Of a stretch of DNA of 64,000 nucleotides, positions 34,721 through 48,470 are shown piece after piece. The DNA is taken from NCBI GenBank assembly GCA_963969495.1, contig OZ018321.1, positions 65,485,035 through 65,549,034 on the forward strand, given 5' to 3'. The notes beneath the pieces were generated by a model that worked only from the letters and a program-made list of their open reading frames with translations, was not told the origin of the DNA and ran no database searches. Positions within the stretch are counted from its first letter, which is position 1; each line of letters starts with the position of its first letter. Position numbers and translations under genes: made by a program. The DNA is from Ceratothoa steindachneri. Taxonomy: Eukaryota; Arthropoda; Malacostraca; Isopoda; Cymothoidae.

Positions 34721-36285
34721 TCGTCTGCCGATGCGTCTGACCCTAGAACCCCCCTCCCTTCAGGCGGAAGGGGGAAAACCCCATTCGACTCTTATAAATC
34801 CTCCAGGGCCAGAGTTGGAAGGCAGCATCAGCCACCCGCCCTACCACCTCCGTATCCGCTGTCTCCAATTTCCTGTCCATACCCTCTATTTGCGTCCCGT
34901 TAGACTCTGCACAATTATCGCATAACCCCTCAAGCTTCCAGTATTCTCGTTGCTTCACGTCAGTCTACCTCGAACCGCTTAGTCTCGATTCGTGTTACTC
35001 GAAAGCAAGATATAATTTTCACCACGTAATGGTCATTGTTATGAGGTAACAGCAATGCGCAACTTCCCTGTTCAAGTGCTGTCTCTATACCCACCCCCTC
35101 CCACTGTAAAGTCTTCCTCATCGGCTTAGTATATGCTCAAGGTCATTTGAGCGCCCCTCGGTCATTATTGTTCGTTTATTTGTACGGTAACCGTTCTCAC
35201 CAAGTCTCACCCCCCTTTAGTCGCTGAGACCCGTGTACATCTAATGTGTGTATAGCTCGATTTAAAACTCCTTTTAATCTTGTAAAATGATATTAATTTG
35301 CATAGTAGTAAAGTTATTTTTATAGCGTTTTTCTGTTATCCTGGAACTTCCAAGATAGTCGACTGTGGCCAGTCTACATTCAGTTAATTTGCACTCTTAT
35401 TATACTATAAATCTACCACGCATTCGTAAACCCAGAAAGGGTTAACTTGACCCTATTCTAGGACACTAACCTAATCTAACCTAGCTTAAACAAGCCCAAA
35501 CGACATTTTCCTCAACTTCTCGCTGAAACAAAGTTTTGTGCAGAAAATTGTTTATAAACGAGAGGCTAGCACTTGTTCGAATACGGTATTAGAAAGCTAC
35601 GTGCCCTTAAACACACTAACCGAATATTTGCATGTGGTTTTACAGCCATTGAATCTTTTGCAATTATATTCCAGTAAAAGAAATTTCGATCTTGGCTAAA
35701 TTTAAAATTCCTGCATGTAAAGCATTTAATAACTCGTCGGATTATACTGTGGGCCTTATATATATCTAAGGTTTTAATATCGTCTTCAAAGATTCACGTA
35801 ATATTTGTTATTGTGAATTAGAACAACGACCATACGTCATTCTTACAAATAACCTATTTCAAATAAAAGGTTACCATCCAAAATTCGCGAACCGTCCGAA
35901 AAATAACAAAGCATGTTGTGGAGGTTATCCCAAAGGAGGCCAAAGGTGCGAACATTCTGAGATACTCTGGCCATATCACCTTAGTTTATGGTCCACATAA
36001 CGTTTAATTAGTCTGAAACCCTGTCGGGCGACCCCCTCCTCTATTGTGCTCGGTTATCATTTCCCAGTGGAAAGTCGAAAACGAGAACTATCACTCCCTC
36101 CCCCCATCTCAGCCACTGTAAGACTCCCGTGACTTGGGCCTATCTACACGGCTACATTCAAAGTCTCCCATGGGAGGCCAGATGTCTTACGCCTATCTCC
36201 CTAACCCTGTCTCTCGCAGAAACCCGTCATATTTATGCGAGCCAAACAATTCATTGTCATCGAGAGTTTTTTCCGACGTCCGTCC
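34721..36285. other. No gene recognised; GC-richer mosaic
   Basis: Pyrimidine-rich stretches (34,730-34,930; 35,090-35,220; 36,020-36,260) alternate with AT-rich DNA. Composition suggests old LTR-like sequence. No coding motif was recognised. Confidence 0.3.
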
Positions 36286-36640
36286 GTCCAGTTTCCCGTT
36301 AGGTCGCCGTGTCAACGCCTGTGATTCCTTGAGCATATCTTACCTTCGTAATCTCTTTGGTCAGAGACGGATCACTCTCTTTCGTTATTCCCAATTAGAA
36401 GGGCTAACCGGGATCAACTCTGCGCTCATTCCCTCCACTTTACAAGTCCGTGTACCTTAACTTCAACCGTGAGAGAAGAGCAAGGAAGTCCGAGAATTCT
36501 TTCCGTTGCAGATTCCTATTTGGTCGCCGAGCCGACACCAATCCCTGGAGTGGACTTTCTTCCTTCCTCCTCTGTGATTCCCATTTAGAGGACAACTTGG
36601 ACCTAATCTATGCTCATCTACTAAGTCCCCCCGATGATTC
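36286..36640 (+). repeat. Degenerate tandem repeat, about 190-220 bp
   Basis: ATTCCCAATTAGAAGG...GCTCATT (36,388) resembles ATTCCCATTTAGAGGA...GCTCATC (36,577), and TTAGGTCGCCGTGTC (36,299) resembles TTTGGTCGCCGAGCC (36,520). Two diverged units are likely. The frames across them (108 and 71 residues) look like by-products. Confidence 0.35.
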
Positions 36641-37306
36641 ATCGAATTCACGACCGCAGAGGTAAAACCGACGTCCCAGTCCCGTGATTTACCTCCATTT
36701 AATTCACTCCCCGAAAAACTCGTAATTTACCGCATTTAATTAATATGATCTCAACTCGCGTTTAATAATGGTGTTTCAAGTGATTGTTACAATTCCCGAG
36801 ATTTTGACATTTATTCCTTGCCGGCCTCTATTAACCGCTGGTCACTTATTTATTATTATATTAGTTTGCTTAGTTTTTGTGACCAATAATAATTCTATTA
36901 TTTACTTATATATTATAGGTTATTATTTGAAGAGCTTTTTCTTTTAATAACTACTAAGCTGAAGCGTCAATCTCGATTTCACCCTTTTATTGGCCAACCT
37001 TGGATTAACGCACTCGAATATAAATGGGTAAAAAGCCTTAGCCGAGACTTGCCGGCCGTGTTGAATACTCGTAGGCCCGACTCTGTATAGAGCGTGACAC
37101 CACAGTGTGTTTCCTCGACACATGTTATTGCCTAATCAGTCAGAATACGCACGCGCATATCGTCTGCAGATATAACAGCATTCTATTGGCTAACTAGTCA
37201 GGACATAAGTAAGCCAAAGGTTGAAGGAAAGACTGCAAATGTTGCGAAAAGATTCAAATTTAGCAAAATAATAGCTCTCGAGGAATAGGTCACCTCCCTA
37301 GAAAAT

Positions 37307-37309
<3 letters not shown>
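36641..37309. other. No gene recognised
   Basis: AT-rich, with no recognised motif. Confidence 0.35.

Positions 37310-37367
<58 letters not shown>
37310..37367. repeat. (TA)n microsatellite, left of mariner
   Basis: About 58 bp of TA ending at the mariner terminal repeat. Confidence 0.97.
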
Positions 37368-37368
<1 letters not shown>

Positions 37369-38288
37369 GAGAGATATTCAATAACTTTTGCAATTCGGAT
37401 ATAAGGAAACGACATATGAGTAAAAGTGTTTTATTATTTTTCAATATAACTACCCTCGACTTCAATGCACTTGCGCCACTTGTCCCTGAGGTTTCGAATT
37501 CCCGACAACCAGAAATCTCCCGACTGCTGTTCAATCCACTCCTATAAGGCGAGCTAGACATCTTCATCGTCCCCAAACCGGCGTCCACGCAGTGCAGCCT
37601 TAAGCTGGTGCAATAAAAAGTAGTCGCTAGGTGCCAGATCTGGACTGTAGGAGGAATGGTTGAGCTCCTAGAATCCACACTCGTGCAGGGCAACTTGTGC
37701 AAATCTGGCCTTGTGAATTTTGATGAAGTTGAAGTCGATCATGGGGCGTGAAGTTTCTAGAGACCCAACGGGCCGAGACCTTGGTCATGGCAAAATTGTA
37801 GTGGATGAAGTTGATAACACTTCCATGTGATATTCTAAGTTGTCGCTGGATTTCTTCGACCTTCACCTGTCGATTTTCGAGGATCCTCCTCACCACACGG
37901 GCCACATTGTCCTCGTTGGTCATGTCCGACGGGCGTCCTGGACGGGGGTCATCTTCAAGGGACTCAAGGCCATGGCGGAACTTCCTATTCCGGCGAGCAA
38001 TGGTTGCATGGGAAGAGGCGGTGTCTGTATACACTGCAACTATGCGTTCATGGATCTCTTTTGCATTCTTGCCTTCCTTGGTCAAAAGTTTGATCACTGC
38101 GTGGTACTCAATCTTCTCCATTGTTCAAAATTTTGTGACTAACGATCTGCGATCAGCTAGTGCTTCTTAAATAGACGAGGCAGGAGCGTACGGCTGCAGG
38201 TCCTGACTTCTCATAACCTGCCCTAACACCCCCACAAACAGCCATCCCCCTTTCCCTGATTTGCCCTACCGTATATTGACCGCCCCTC

Positions 38289-38289
<1 letters not shown>
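37368..38289 (-). mobile_element. Internally deleted mariner transposon in (TA)n
   Basis: The ends are short imperfect inverted repeats: CGAGAGATATTCAATA on the left and, on minus, CGAGGGGCGGTCAATA on the right. TA flanks both sides and lies inside long (TA)n tracts. The length of 922 bp is well below the usual 1.3 kb because the transposase lacks its middle part. Confidence 0.8.
37430..38121 (-). pseudogene. Mariner transposase (SETMAR/HTH_48 type), deleted
   Basis: The start is ATG at 38,121: MEKIEYHAVIKLLTKEGKN. HERIVAVYTDTASSHATIA and DDPRPGRPSDM follow (paired helix-turn-helix), then MTKVSARWV.RN.TP, a strong signature of the mariner type fused in SETMAR. The reading then jumps to HKARFAQVALHECGF and YSPDLAPSDYFLL (third catalytic aspartate kept) and ends at GSYIEK near 37,430. 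The blocks with the first two catalytic aspartates are missing. A frameshift follows NFTPHDR. Binding to terminal repeats might survive in principle, but catalysis cannot. Confidence 0.9.

Positions 38290-38355
<66 letters not shown>
38290..38355. repeat. (TA)n microsatellite, right of mariner
   Basis: About 65 bp of TA starting at the mariner edge. Confidence 0.97.
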
Positions 38356-38358
<3 letters not shown>

Positions 38359-41300
38359 GAAATATAGGTAATGTAAATAAGGGCAATTCGGACAGAATAT
38401 AGATTAATTGGCAATCGGGTAACGTTAATTACTCATTAATCAACTTTTAAATGGGATACTATAAATCAGTTATACAGATGGAATATTTATGTCGGCAAAT
38501 GTGTCGATTAACGGGAGATACAAGCAAGGGTTGTTTTACTTTAATGGGGTCGCCTAGAGGAAGGGAAATCCTTTAGCGAGGCATTGCAGGGGAATGGAGA
38601 CGAAAAATAGTCGTGATTCTCGGCCGAATATCCTGGTGGTGACGAAGATGAAGGGGGGGAGGCAGAAAACGAGTTCACGATCCTTCTTGAAGAAGGACGA
38701 TGGCACCTCTGCTCCAGATAAGTGCAACCACCAAAAATCGAGACTCTGGCGCGGCTCGGCGCAAAATATCACACGGGAAACTGGAGATCCTTAGGAGGGG
38801 TGGGGGGGTCCAAATGAGACGAGGAATCCCGGCCAATCCTTCGGGGACGAAAACGATTTGAGGCTTGCTATAAACAGAATAAGACTTCACAAAAGAGATG
38901 GGTCTGCCTGGTGATATCCAACCTCGATGATATACGTGAATACCAGAGACTTAGGGAAATAGACACACGATCTGATCCGAAGGCGACGGGTTCTCAAACT
39001 CAATCTGCAGATATTAGAAAACCCAGGCTATTTATATGACGGACATTTTGGGGGTTTCTCCTCGTTGGCAGACTCAGACGACTGGTTGAGCACTTCTGGC
39101 GTCGAGATGGATTAGCGTTTGTCGCTCGAACCAAGTCTTAATGGCTTTTACGGTGTGGGCGGGAAACTTTCGGCTAGCAGCTCCTGACTACGGAGTTTAG
39201 CGCTTCCTTGGTGGTGTCAAAGCTTTTAGCGTGCCCAACTTAATTAACTGCACCTGTGAGGCAGCTGACAGATATTCAACTTCTTCTTTCTCTTTTTTCT
39301 TTGGGTTCAGAGATTCCACCATGTGGAGTTATACTTAGGAAACAGAGAGAGGCATGGAATTCATGGAACAAATGATGGTGAAATTCTTCCATTTTCCTTA
39401 CAATAACATATTTTCAAAAAATGAATAACGAATAATGAATACGTTATTCACTTCAGAAGGTAAAAATGACATCAGTGAACATCATTTTAAGAATTAAGAA
39501 CGTTTATGTGTTTGAAAATTGAAAAATCGTAATTGTGTTAGAACCAATATTATCCTAACTAATTAATAATAAGACAGAAAATGAAATTTACCTAATTCAA
39601 TTATGCATGGTTGCACAGTATTCTATTTAAGGAAACCTGAGTTCATTGCTATTTAAGGGAGAATTGCGCGCCACTTGTCTTTCTATCTTCTACGCATTTT
39701 TACTTCCTCTACTTTACCCCTTTTTAGTTACCACATTTCAAAAATAATCTTGTTGAGATTCCCTTGTTGATGTCCACTTTAAAATATAATCGCACAAAAA
39801 AAAGAATAGGAAGTAAACCTGAAAAAGTGATGGAAAAAGGAAGAACTGAAAACAAGCGAAGTAGCAAAAGGGTACAATTGCACTCATCAAATACTGGAGG
39901 TGGGGGAAAGAGTATTTCAAACTCTTCAGCACCAGAGTAAAACAGGATCTAATTACAAGGAGGAGTGTGGTAGAAGGAATAAAAGACTTCCCGAATGATA
40001 ATCACAATTACAAACTTCAACATTTCTACACTCTGACACTTTTTACAACCTACAAAACAAGTACTTTCGATTTAAGTTTACATACAAAAGATCCAAGATC
40101 AAAACTCAAGCTTGCGAAAAAATCCAGGATATTCACTCTGATTCGTTTGTGATGACAGCACTTACTAACCTCGTGAAAACTACTCTAAAAATAGGAGTAA
40201 ATGTTTGTATTTCCCATTTAAAGTTTCATTTTAAGAAAACGGCTAATGGTTGGATTTAAAGGATCATTGCTGGTTCTTTTACGCCAAATATCAAGCCGCA
40301 GTGGCTTGTTAAAGCTATAGCAAATCTGAAGATATAAGACAGCTTATAGCTACTTACAAAGGGTCAGAAGTTTTCCAAAGTTTACGACTTACATCTATTT
40401 GATAGTAAAAAATAAATGTAGCCCACTGGTTGTAATTGTGAGTCCTTATACAAGTTTTACAACTCGTTTAACGCTAGAAATTCCTATAATAGTATTTTTA
40501 CATGGTCTTAGCCGCTTCTTCAAATTTATGATGGAATGTGCCTGTCAAATTTTCCATCACAATAATCTTTTTCAACTTCAATTTTTCTGATATCCCTAAT
40601 CCAATACCACACCTTTTTTCACTGCTTCCTTGCAATTCTTCCAATAATAATGATAACCTAAGGGTAAAACTCGATATCCTTTTACCCAGTAAGTAGTCAG
40701 TTATCAGTATATTGGCCAGTAAGTCATTAAATTACGATTCAGTCAGTGAATGGCAATTTGGCCATTCAGTAAACCGGAAAATGAACCGCTCAGCGAGTCG
40801 CTCTTCAGTAAGCTGCATTTCCTCCTTCAGCTGCTCGGAGCTGTTCGCGTGCTCCCTCGAATGCGTGTTTCACCGTTTTTCAACGCGGGATCTCGGCCGA
40901 ATTGCATATCAACCAATTTCACGTTGGGTGGTTCACCTTTGAACAATGCGGTAGAGTATTATGAACTTGTATAAAACAAGTTTAGCATGAAATTATACAT
41001 TAATCCGACTCCTTTTATTTTTGAAGCGTTCCGATATTTTGTAGATATTCATTCGTGAACTCAACAGAATCGTGTATCAAACCGAAATACCTTTGTCTTC
41101 ACTCGAAATATTCTTTGCGTGTTTCATTTTAATGCGAAAACCAACGAGGACTTCTCCAGCAGAATGTATATAAACAGAAATAATGGAGGAAAGTAGTAGA
41201 GAGAGAAGAAGTGAAAATGTGTATGAGATGTATGTACATAGAGCCGCAAATCTTCCGTCGGCCATTTTCGCCTGGGAGCACGCAATCCTTACGATTTTGT

Positions 41301-41785
41301 TGTTCCGTGCTGGCTCATGCTACACCTGACACAATAATGTAGGGTATACACTAGAGCCAGAAGGGCATGCTATGTAGCAGGGCGCTTTCCCTAGCTACAT
41401 CATCCACGCGGATTTATGGTTCTAACTCTTGCGTTTAATTTTGGTTAATGGGAGAGGATGAGTTTGTGGAGATGATTAGGTTCTTGTCATCCACAACAAG
41501 AACCAAAATATTATTTTCCTTTTTCCTTTATAAATATTATTTATATGGATATTCAACGATACATTTTACATAAATGGCAGAAGGATTACGATGGTACATA
41601 TACACATATTCTGGAGCCAGACCAGGCTTCTAAATACTAATTTCATATATACAAGGGCGATGTGCGTCATAAATGTACACATCGAGAAAAATAAGGACAT
41701 AAATAGAAATAATTGAATATAAGGTAATCTCTAGCTGGCGGTTATAATAATTACAAGGTGGACAAATCGATATGGAGCAATTACA
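38356..41785. other. No gene recognised
   Basis: About 3.4 kb without recognisable coding, RNA or transposon features. Frames up to 76 residues occur around 38.6-38.9 and 40.7-41.0 kb, overlapping on both strands as chance frames do. CAGT is unusually frequent at 40,685-40,810. Confidence 0.35.
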
Positions 41786-41789
41786 ATCA

Positions 41790-43215
41790 AAATTTAGCTG
41801 GTGTAGATCTCGCTAATAAATTTTGCTTTTTCGAACAAGTGGAGATTTTGGTCCATTAAATTAATCGGTTCAGCATCGAAAACGGTCACGAAACTTAATT
41901 TGCGAAAATCTACATACATGCGGTAAGAGTTATCTGGTTTCCGTACAAGAACTATTGGGGAAAAATAATTTGACGTGGAGGGTTGAAGGATATGGGGGTT
42001 GAGCAGATTGTAAACCTAGGCGTTAAAGGCATTTCTTAGATGAATTGGAAAGGGGTCAGATCTTGAACGAACGGGTTTCGATATGGTTCGTCTCTTCTGA
42101 AGGGCAACCAGTTTGACACGCCCTGTCACCTTGGTTTTCTGGTGACCTCACAGGATTAGCAATATTCCGAAATGTCAACTGCAGCACCGGGCCAGTAGAA
42201 ATGCCGAAAAATCCTCTGAATAATTTTATCGTGGCTGAAGTGGCCAGAAAACACTATCGTGGGCAATATTTGGACCAGGGGGACATGCGAACGGGGAACA
42301 CAGAGGGTGTGAGTCTCAGGGTTGACGCCACCGGAGCAATCGCGATATAGCAAGCTTTCTTTCACGATATAAGAGGCTGTCTTGTTACCACGGACCGAAT
42401 CCTGCTCGATGCTCCGAGATTTTTCCCACAAGGGAAAGAGATTTGGGCACTTCCTTTGTCTTTGAGCGAATTATTCGCTCATAACGCCGCTGAAATCTGA
42501 ATCTAAGGAAGTTTCAAGGGCAGCGAACGTCTGGGATTCCTTCTCGGCCTGGGCTCTCGTGATAACGGGTTGAGCCACAGGGTCAGATAAGACTTGGGGA
42601 ACTGTTCTACCAAAACGGAACAGAATCGGATAGGGGTTGACACGAATTCAGCCCATTCGGAAAAGTACCGATACTCCAGGTAACAGTTTACAATGGGGAA
42701 GCAGTTTGTGCGTCCCAGGCAGTCATGGACTACCGCAAACTTTGTGTGGTCGGGAGCCACCGGGGGAAGAAGTTCATTCGATACCACATTACAAGTACAC
42801 CAGGTATCCCAGGACGAGGGATTAGACTCGGTACCCATTATGGCTTCCGTTTTCAAATTTAAGACTTCCGGGAGAACTCTTATCGAAGAGGAAATTTACA
42901 TGGTGCCCTCGGGCACTGGAAGACGAGATTGGATCTGGGGATTCTGGTCGCGATGGAAGGGAAGAGGGAGCAGCATTCATCTGGTGGACTTGGTGAATTC
43001 CCGGGATTAACACGTAGTTTGGAATTTGGGGGAAAATTTGGGCGCGTGTGGTCTTTAACACCGCAAGCAAAACATATGATTGGCTTACGGGGAAAAGTCG
43101 ACGCCGGGAAATTACATATGAAGGGCTTGATGTCACAGGATTCCGATGGATAGAAACTTTTGGGCTTAAAGGGGCCCGTAACCTTGGCAAATTCAGGAGA
43201 GTTCTTAGGAGGGAA
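41790..43215 (-). pseudogene. Gmr1-like Gypsy Gag-Pol remnant: Gag, PR, IN, RT in that order
   Basis: On minus the order is: a Gag tail and zinc knuckle CFACGVKDHTRAQ near 43,060 (last cysteine lost); HQVHQMNAAP; a protease with DTWCTCNVVSNELLPP near 42,800 (DTG changed to DTW); and then the integrase zinc-binding region at 42,156-42,470, with LLYRDCSGG, LCVPRSHVPLV, SGHFSHDKI and HFYWPG. The RT fingers follow at 41,820-42,070: FSPIVLVRKPDNSYRM, VDFRKLSFVTVFDAEP. Gag and protease match copies A and B. Most of the integrase core is missing between about 42,140 and 42,060. Integrase before RT is the order of Gmr1-like Ty3/Gypsy elements. Stops and frameshifts make it inactive. Confidence 0.8.
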
Positions 43216-43248
43216 CCGTGAGTTATTAAATTTGTTCTGGAATGGCCA

Positions 43249-44640
<1,392 letters not shown>

Positions 44641-45049
44641 GCATTAAGTTAGTGACTAGAAGGCTACGCCAGAGGTGTTTGACGATTGATGTGTGTGTGG
44701 GACTCTAACGTTTTATCCACTATACTAATGAGTTATAACTTGGGCCATTTTACTCCCCCCCAAAACCGGGCATAATAGTCATGACTTAAATCTTTCTTGT
44801 TGGTATTACAATTTTAGTTTAGTCTTTTGTAGAAATGGGAGATAAAAACCGAGAGGTTCATCGGTGTGTTCATTCTTCCTAATTTCGACATATTCAGGAA
44901 CCCAGCAGTTGATAATCACGATATCCTATAGCTAGTCTCGAAGTTAATAGATGGTTCACCAGTTATGGACGCTTCTTACAGGTTAATACATGTGTACGAG
45001 CATTCCTGTTTTTTCGTGGTGGAGGATTCAATGACCTTTTAATTTTAAG

Positions 45050-45885
45050 CGGCAGAGAACGTGTAGGCTTCGGAGTAGAGAGGAATTCGCTTGACCGAGA
45101 TTTGAGATTAGGTAGGCTGGGTTTTAAGAATCGATATGGATTACCGGTAGCAAGGGAATCCCAAACGGAGGAATTTTGAACTCTTTATTAGGGCGTAAAA
45201 CTAGTTAAGCTTTGGCGTAAGAATAATTCGAGACGGGCGTGTAGTGTGTTCAAACGGGCCTATTAATTATGATATCTCTCTGATCCCCTGGCTATTTCTG
45301 AGTCCTGATTGAATGTTTTCCTAAATATTTGGCGGTACATATTTGTGTGGGAAACTGTGGGCGTGACCTATTAATATCCAATAATGTTGTTTGGGTGGAG
45401 CCTATTGCACTGCCTGTTAATTCGTGTCCATGGAGATAGAGATTTGTTTTGGCCCAAAATACCAAAGATGCGACTTTGCGTTTCGCAGTATTTTCGTCAG
45501 TAAATAATAGCCGCTACTATCGTGTCTTCTGTTCTGCTTCTGCTCCCAAGCTTGTTTGAACAGCTGACCTTCTATCGCGGCTATGGGAACCACTTTTGCT
45601 CCTTTCCTCTGTGTACGTGTGCATATGTTTGCTGCCATGTGAACGTCTCGAATTCATTCTTCTCGCCTCGAGCAAAATACATATATTATAATTTACACTC
45701 ATGTTTTCTTAACACATGTACACTTTTAGTATATGATTTTCGCTCTATTCTACATTGGTTCATTGCTACTACATTATGTTATTTTAGCAGTTAATATGTT
45801 TGCCTAATTTCAGGATTCCATAGGTTCAACACGATGCAAGTTTGCTTGTTGAGATTACTTTACCTTGTAATTTGTGTGTGAAAAT
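45050..45885. repeat. Family L LTR-like repeat, copy 4
   Basis: It matches 3.41-3.50 kb (CTCTTTATTAGGGCGTA, GGCGTAAG, CGAGACGGGCGTGT), 8.13-8.33 kb (ACATGTACA, TTCATTGCTACTA, AGTTAATATG) and 61.48-61.54 kb (GTGGGCGTG.CC, then GG.GGAGC). The terminal CTACA is changed here (GTGTGTG), so the right edge is decayed. Non-coding. Confidence 0.5.
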
Positions 45886-45899
45886 TGACTCCCTGCTTG

Positions 45900-47625
45900 G
45901 ATTTTAAATCATCCATATACACTGCACGGATCCAGGGTAAAATGTGGTGAGCTCCAAATGGAAGAAGGCAAAACTTTCGGCGCTGTGGAGGATTTGAGAG
46001 CAGAGGTGTGGCCACAAATATTTAAAGGTGGTAAACACCAGGATGGCGCCCTAGAAAGAACAAGAGGCACAATCATTCTGAGAGCTACACCGAGCTCTAG
46101 AAGGAATTTCCAATCCCTAAACAGTAAGGAGCTAGGGTATGACTGACGACTGTTGGTGACATAGTCAGCGTCGAGATCGGCTGCGGAGGCAGTGAGAACC
46201 ATTTAGGACGGAAAGGAGGGGCTTTTTCCCAACATTAATAAGTACGCTTTCAATAGGTGACGTGCGGAAGGCACCTGTCAGAGATCAAAGAGACGAAGAT
46301 GAGCGCGACTGCGCCTTTAATGGAGAAGGGGACAACATACATCTGGTCGACCCTTTATGTCTTCGCTAATGGAAGTGTTAAATCATGAGACGCCCTGGTG
46401 ATCTGAAAGGCCGCTATCGCAAAAAGCCGCGACAAGTTCGAGAGCCCAAAATGTCCCATCTGGAGGTGGTCTTGGTTGTTTTTCGAAACCAAGAACAACG
46501 AAACGGTGCAAATTCATTACTTCAAGTGTAGGCCAGTTTAGGAACAAGCCTAGGCTAAATAAATATGAAACCTATTCGCTCTGGCATAGCGAGTACCTAT
46601 AAATGAAGTTGAAGGCATGTTGAAGTTGAGTTTCAAGAGTTGGCTTATGGGCAGCACCACAAAAATCGAAAGTTAGACTACATAGCGCTTAACAAGAACA
46701 TATTCAGGTAGCATCGAGGTGATACCGTTGATGTGCATGGCAAAGAGTGTGACACAGTGAACTCTCTCAGAAACTCAGAGATAAAACTTTTCATGCGTCC
46801 CCTAGCTAAAATCTTGTGGAGGGTCTTCATGTATATTGAAATGCGGTAACATAGGCCTTTCCCATATGAAAACTACCGTGGCGTAGTGCTTCCTATAAAG
46901 GAACGCCCTGCAGATAGCTATTTTAATCTGGTTGAAAGCACAAAATGTGGAGTAGAACTTACAGAACTGCACTGAGAAAACGACAGGTAGTCTCTGTTCT
47001 CCAGAAAATAGGCTACTCTTGTAGTTACCGATTTCTCAATCTACTGGCACACGCAGGAGGTTAGAGAGATTGGCGGAAACGGGGTGGTGTAAAGTGATTT
47101 GTCACCAGTTTTTGAAAACTGAGCACAGTAGTCATTCGCTAGGAGTTTGAGAGGCTACCTTTTGACCAGATCTTGTTTAACAAATCTTACAAAAAGGCCA
47201 TGCAGGCTCACACGGGGCGGTGTCTGCGCATCAAACTAGAGTGGAACGTAACTCATTAAATGTAAACCTATTATTGAAAGTTTCTACGCCTACGGAGGTA
47301 AGGTCTAGTCAGCAGAATTTATCGACAATCGAAGTGTATTTAAATTGAGTGGTGCTGTATCCTGGCTAGAGAGTGCGGATAAAGAGGTCGCGAAGGATTG
47401 GCAACGCCAAGCGGGGTCCAGTATTTGGGCCCTGCTATTTTTGATAACGGTAGGGGGGGTTATGCAAGAACTTACCTCGAATCTTTTTGACTCGTTCCCA
47501 ACCTTATAAAGGATGGAACTTCTCCTTTTAAGTCAAGACTAGTACGCCAAAAGGGAAGATCGATGGGCATACTTCGAAACATATCGGATCTTAGACCTAG
47601 CTCAAGAAAGTTGACTGACAGCGAA
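45900..47625 (-). pseudogene. Family J LINE copy, heavily decayed
   Basis: It is parallel to 27,560-29,290. Matching landmarks are AACA.TAA.AAGTACGCTTTCAAT (46,230) with 27,720; TCTGGCATAGCGAG (46,582) with 28,158; TACTCTTGTAGTTACCGATTTCTC (47,010) with 28,662; and the GAGAGTG.GG.TAAAGAGGTCGC region (47,370) with 29,030. The RT catalytic block YVDD reads YVV near 46,675. No frame longer than about 97 residues remains, so this copy is older than the one at 28 kb. Confidence 0.6.
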
Positions 47626-47979
47626 ACCGTTCGGGGGGACGCATTTCACGCAAGTATCTATAACGCCTCTGTCTGACGACAGTCTCAAGCTCGGCTGATC
47701 ACCACTGAAGCGGTCGGCGTGCAAATTAACCAAACATTTTAGAAATAGTAGTCAGGCCCATTGCGATGAGGTTATCCGAGAACTCAACTAACTCATATCT
47801 TCGAGTGAGATTGAAATCATTCATATTCTGAAATGCGGACCACGGCGCCCGTTCCAAGCAGCACCGAGGAGGGGAGGGGGAGGGGGGCTTCAGGCGCTAC
47901 TTCTCCAGAAAAAGATAGTTGAATGGCACAGTGGTCATTCACATGAATGTTAGCGACCACACCCAAAAAAAAATCAGGT
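47626..47979. other. No gene recognised; flank of copy B
   Basis: Short region with a G-rich run (47,870-47,890) and an A run just before the copy B insertion site. Confidence 0.35.
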
Positions 47980-47984
47980 TGTGT
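47980..47984 (+). repeat. Target site duplication, left of copy B
   Basis: TGTGT directly precedes the 5' LTR and is repeated at 53,845-53,849 after the 3' LTR. This is the 5-bp duplication made at integration. Confidence 0.85.
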
Positions 47985-48273
47985 TGTGATAGAACGGGTT
48001 GAATCTGTGTTAAATTCAACTCCTATCCCATATTAGTTAAAACCTCGAGGAGGCCCACGTGCATCTTCGATTCGAGGCTTGGAGTCTTATCAACAGCTAC
48101 CGGACGTCAATGTTTAAACAAGGAGGTTATCGTCCCCCCCGTTCGCCCCCATACGCCGACCTCGCCTGATCGAGTTAGGCTTATGGACAGATAAGGCATT
48201 TTTCTCCGGCCCAGCTGTGCGTTCCCTCGAAGCTTCCACCCCATTCTCCCCCACGCCAAGGAGATGTCCTGGC

Positions 48274-48282
48274 TATTTATAT
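48274..48282 (+). promoter_or_regulatory. TATA box in 5' LTR of copy B
   Basis: TATTTATAT at the conserved LTR position. The start of the element RNA is expected about 30 bp downstream. Confidence 0.6.
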
Positions 48283-48470
48283 GGAAACTTTACCACTAAG
48301 ATCAGATTGGAGATCCAGATTTTCGTCGCGAAACATCACCACGACCCTCTCTCCCTTTGTGCGCCAAGGGACCTCGACCTCGAGATTCACCATCACTTGT
48401 CCAGAAGGAGGACAATATTCCTTGAGTGCCAAAGGTTCGAGCCTTTAGTGACGCCAAGTCCCCAAGGCAT

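Noticed and set aside
37298..38414. Tyr-Ile repeat proteins beside (TA)n tracts
   Set aside because: Every (TA)n run yields such frames; they are artefacts.
45909..46202. 97-residue minus frame as a gene
   Set aside because: It falls within family J LINE sequence and is not conserved in the sister copy at 27.6 kb.
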